64,000 nucleotides of DNA, from contig CACZBD010000018.1 of the NCBI GenBank assembly GCA_902779305.1, positions 25,473-89,472 on the forward strand. Reading direction: 5' to 3'. The first letter of the stretch is position 1. Every line of letters starts with the position of its first letter. Made by a program: the position numbers and the translations under genes. The notes beneath the pieces are model-generated. The model saw nothing but the letters and a program-made list of their open reading frames with translations, ran no database searches and was not told where the DNA came from. Below, piece after piece: positions 62,547-64,000 of this stretch. This DNA is from an uncultured Lachnospiraceae bacterium. Its GTDB lineage: Bacteria > Bacillota > Clostridia > Lachnospirales > Lachnospiraceae.

Positions 62547-62575
62547 TTTACTAACATGTTACTTACTGTTATAAT
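62547..62575 (+). promoter_or_regulatory. Promoter of the GG-peptide gene with TRACATGTYA operator in the spacer
   Basis: TTTACT (62,547-62,552) and TATAAT (62,570-62,575) are 17 bases apart on the plus strand. The palindrome TAACATGTTA (62,552-62,561) occupies the start of the spacer. On the minus strand TTGATT-17-TAGTAT just to the right forms a divergent promoter for the diguanylate cyclase gene, and the same palindrome then lies about 12 bases into that transcript. One site can therefore control both genes. Confidence 0.65.
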
Positions 62576-62691
62576 ACTAACAAATGTGACAGAAAAAATC
62601 AATATAGCCATCTTAGCCGGTGCATCGTATAAACAGATGGAAAAGGAAACGAAGCAGAAGCACCGAGAACCCAATAAAGGAGATGAAGCAA

Positions 62692-62928
62692 ATGAATAAA
62701 AACCTGAATGAACTGAATCCCGAAGAACTCGAACAGGTCGCCGGAGGGTTTGTGGTTGGCGATCAGGCGCAGAACAAGTACGGCGTCATCAAACAGGACG
62801 GCACCCTGCTTGCACCCGCTCCTTCTCTGGAAAAAGCGGTTGAGTACGCAAAAGCCTACAACCTGAGCACCACCGTATTAACACCGGAAGAATACAAGAA
62901 ACGTTTTGCCCGCGATATGCAGTGGTAA
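62692..62928 (+). CDS. Double-glycine-leader small peptide precursor
   Basis: A 78-residue peptide. Residues 1-19 form a bacteriocin-type leader (LNELNPEELEQVAGG) with the Gly-Gly cleavage site at 18-19. The predicted 59-residue core begins FVVGDQAQNKYG. It has no cysteine and contains DGTLLAPAPSLEKAVEYAKA and LTPEEYKKRF, which looks like a small folded domain rather than a modified toxin. AAAGGAG stands nine bases before the ATG. No peptidase-ABC exporter is visible nearby; a CPBP protease gene is convergent. It may be a signal or antimicrobial peptide. The operator in its promoter links it to hexuronate control. Confidence 0.75.
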   Translation: MNKNLNELNPEELEQVAGGFVVGDQAQNKYGVIKQDGTLLAPAPSLEKAVEYAKAYNLSTTVLTPEEYKKRFARDMQW

Positions 62929-62932
62929 GTTT

Positions 62933-62980
62933 AAAAGGTCTTCTGTGATCAACGATCGTCAGAAGGCCTTTCTTTTCTTC
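62933..62980. terminator. Bidirectional terminator between the GG-peptide and CPBP genes
   Basis: AAGGTCTTCTG pairs with CAGAAGGCCTT (11 bp, one G-U) with TTCTTTTC after it on the plus strand and TTTTAAAC on the minus strand. The stem includes the CPBP stop codon. Confidence 0.75.
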
Positions 62981-63801
62981 TTTTTCCAGATGATCAGAAC
63001 TGCCGCAAACGACAGAAGCTGCGCGATCATCACGCGGACGATCATCATGTCATCGATCCCCTCTTCCGTGATCACATGCAGCAGATTCGTCGCGATGCAG
63101 TTATTGAAAAAGTGATCCGCCATTCCCGCATAAAGACTGCCGGTCATGCGGTATAACAGCTCCCATTTAATACCCATCATTCCTGCCAGAATGATATAAC
63201 CGATACCGAGTCCTGCAAAAGATGCAAACCCGATATCTCCGTCGATCAGGTTGTGAAGTGGCGTTACGATATGCCAGATCCCAAACAGCAACGCCTGAAA
63301 AAACATCGCATACCGAAACGGATGATCTGTCAGGGTGATCTGATAAAACAGTCCCCGGAAGGTCCCTTCTTCCATGACCACGTTGATGATGTTAAAGAAC
63401 ACGCACATCAGGATGAAACCGATGCCGGTATGAACCGCCGACTCGCCCGTTAAGGAAAATCCCGTGGTAAAAATCCCCAGCCGGATGCCGTGTCCCTGCG
63501 TTTTCAGAAGGATCAGTTCCGCACCGTAGGAAATAAAAAAAGATACCGCAGCAAGCAAAAAGCCGGTACCGATATTCTTAAAGAATCCGGTTCCTGTAAA
63601 CCCGACCTTACTCCATTTCCACCCGAGGATCCGCAAAATCACAAAAATCACAAGGATCCCGAAGATCTTGTTGATGCAGTTTTCTCCCAAAACGGTTTCG
63701 TCCGTCTTGATCACGATGGCCTCGATCCCGTGAACCAGGATCAGCACCGCAAAGATCACACAGCATGACAGGACCGTATGCTTTCTGATCGCCTCACTCA
63801 T
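62959..63801 (-). CDS. CPBP-family intramembrane glutamic endopeptidase
   Basis: A 280-residue membrane protein with about eight hydrophobic segments and the CPBP (Abi) protease motifs in order: EEGTFRGLFY (motif 1, the two Glu and Arg), ALLFGIWHI (motif 2, His) and DHFFNNCI (motif 3, His/Asn). Family members process prenylated proteins, confer bacteriocin self-immunity or mature peptides. AAAAGG precedes the ATG. It is convergent with the double-glycine peptide gene and shares its terminator, which makes an immunity or processing role for that peptide plausible but unproven. Confidence 0.88.
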   Translation of the reverse strand: MSEAIRKHTVLSCCVIFAVLILVHGIEAIVIKTDETVLGENCINKIFGILVIFVILRILGWKWSKVGFTGTGFFKNIGTGFLLAAVSFFISYGAELILLKTQGHGIRLGIFTTGFSLTGESAVHTGIGFILMCVFFNIINVVMEEGTFRGLFYQITLTDHPFRYAMFFQALLFGIWHIVTPLHNLIDGDIGFASFAGLGIGYIILAGMMGIKWELLYRMTGSLYAGMADHFFNNCIATNLLHVITEEGIDDMMIVRVMIAQLLSFAAVLIIWKKKKRKAF

Positions 63802-63903
63802 GGTCTGCTTCCTTTTATATGGGTTGATATTACACTTATCATCATTATTCTAATCGGATTCATGTATATATTCAACCTGCGCATAATATGATCACTGATC
63901 ACA

Positions 63904-64000
63904 ATCGAGTAGGAGGAATTTCTCATGAATGAGAAATTCCGTCCTCTCACACCACCGTGCGTACCGTTCGGTACACGGCGGTTCAATCAACTTAACAAGT
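63904..64000 (-). mobile_element. 3' end of a group II intron (domains V-VI), cut by the right edge
   Basis: On the minus strand a domain-V-like hairpin (ACCGCCGTGTACC, GAAC loop, GGTACGCACGGTGG) is followed by GTGTGAGAGGACGG and then an 11-bp hairpin GGAATTTCTCA/TGAGAAATTCC, which would be domain VI, ending in CCTCCTACTCGAT. This order and the terminal motif match the 3' ends of bacterial group II introns as I remember them. The reverse transcriptase gene would lie beyond the window. The predicted 3' splice point is at about 63,904, close upstream of the CPBP gene. Confidence 0.6.

Overview
The window looks like a chromosomal segment of a motile, anaerobic gut or rumen bacterium of the Lachnospiraceae type (Clostridia). 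The evidence is flagellin, FliS and a Tad-pilus locus, a complete hexuronate catabolic island with a TRAP transporter, butanol-dehydrogenase-like and YcxB-type genes, strong AGGAGG ribosome binding sites and near-consensus sigma-A and sigma-28 promoters. The genus is inferred from gene content only. Bases 1 to about 11,100 are clearly richer in A+T than the rest.

Region 1 (1-11,100) is one side of a mobile element that has split a Tad-pilus ATPase gene (cpaF/tadA). At the junction stand three overlapping tyrosine-recombinase-like genes, a coiled-coil gene and a zinc-ribbon repeat gene, all translationally coupled on the minus strand in a Tn554-like arrangement. Behind them lie a second, frameshifted zinc-ribbon array, an HNH nuclease, a PD-(D/E)XK-RAMA protein and the start of a type I methyltransferase that runs off the window. 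Region 2 (11,066-16,971) holds the truncated cpaF, its prepilin peptidase, then fliS, flagellin and a large unknown protein; the last two have sigma-28-like promoters. Region 3 (16,976-24,785) is a five-gene MacB/LolCDE-type ABC efflux operon with two adaptor lipoproteins. Region 4 (24,800-35,630) is housekeeping: glgB, a TPR/AAA-like protein, rsmA, tatD, tRNA-Lys, tRNA-Pro, a small GNAT/kinase/nuclease operon preceded by a probable uORF attenuator, a methyltransferase and mnmA. Region 5 (35,733-40,691) is a potassium locus (ktrB, ktrA, a small membrane protein, and a KdpD/KdpE-like two-component system). Region 6 (40,704-46,419) has an alcohol dehydrogenase, an oxidoreductase, an AraC regulator, an SPFH protein and a MATE exporter.

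Region 7 (46,457-62,600) is a hexuronate island on the minus strand. Reading downstream: LacI-type sensor/diguanylate cyclase, KdgF-like cupin, GntR regulator, uxuA, uxuB, TRAP transporter dctPQM, uxaB, uxaA, uxaC, a YcxB protein, a KDPG aldolase fused to a VOC-like domain, and kdgK. Together these import galacturonate and glucuronate, convert both to 2-keto-3-deoxygluconate, phosphorylate it and cleave it to pyruvate and glyceraldehyde-3-phosphate. Copies of a TRACATGTYA palindrome sit in the promoters before dctP, the cupin gene and the diguanylate cyclase, and also inside a divergent promoter that drives a double-glycine-leader peptide gene. That peptide is convergent with a CPBP membrane protease gene. 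The right edge (63,904-64,000) looks like the 3' end of a group II intron.

The most unusual items are the zinc-ribbon arrays linked to the recombinases, and the shared operator that ties hexuronate genes to a c-di-GMP enzyme and a secreted-type peptide. All functions come from reading the sequence; no database search was run.
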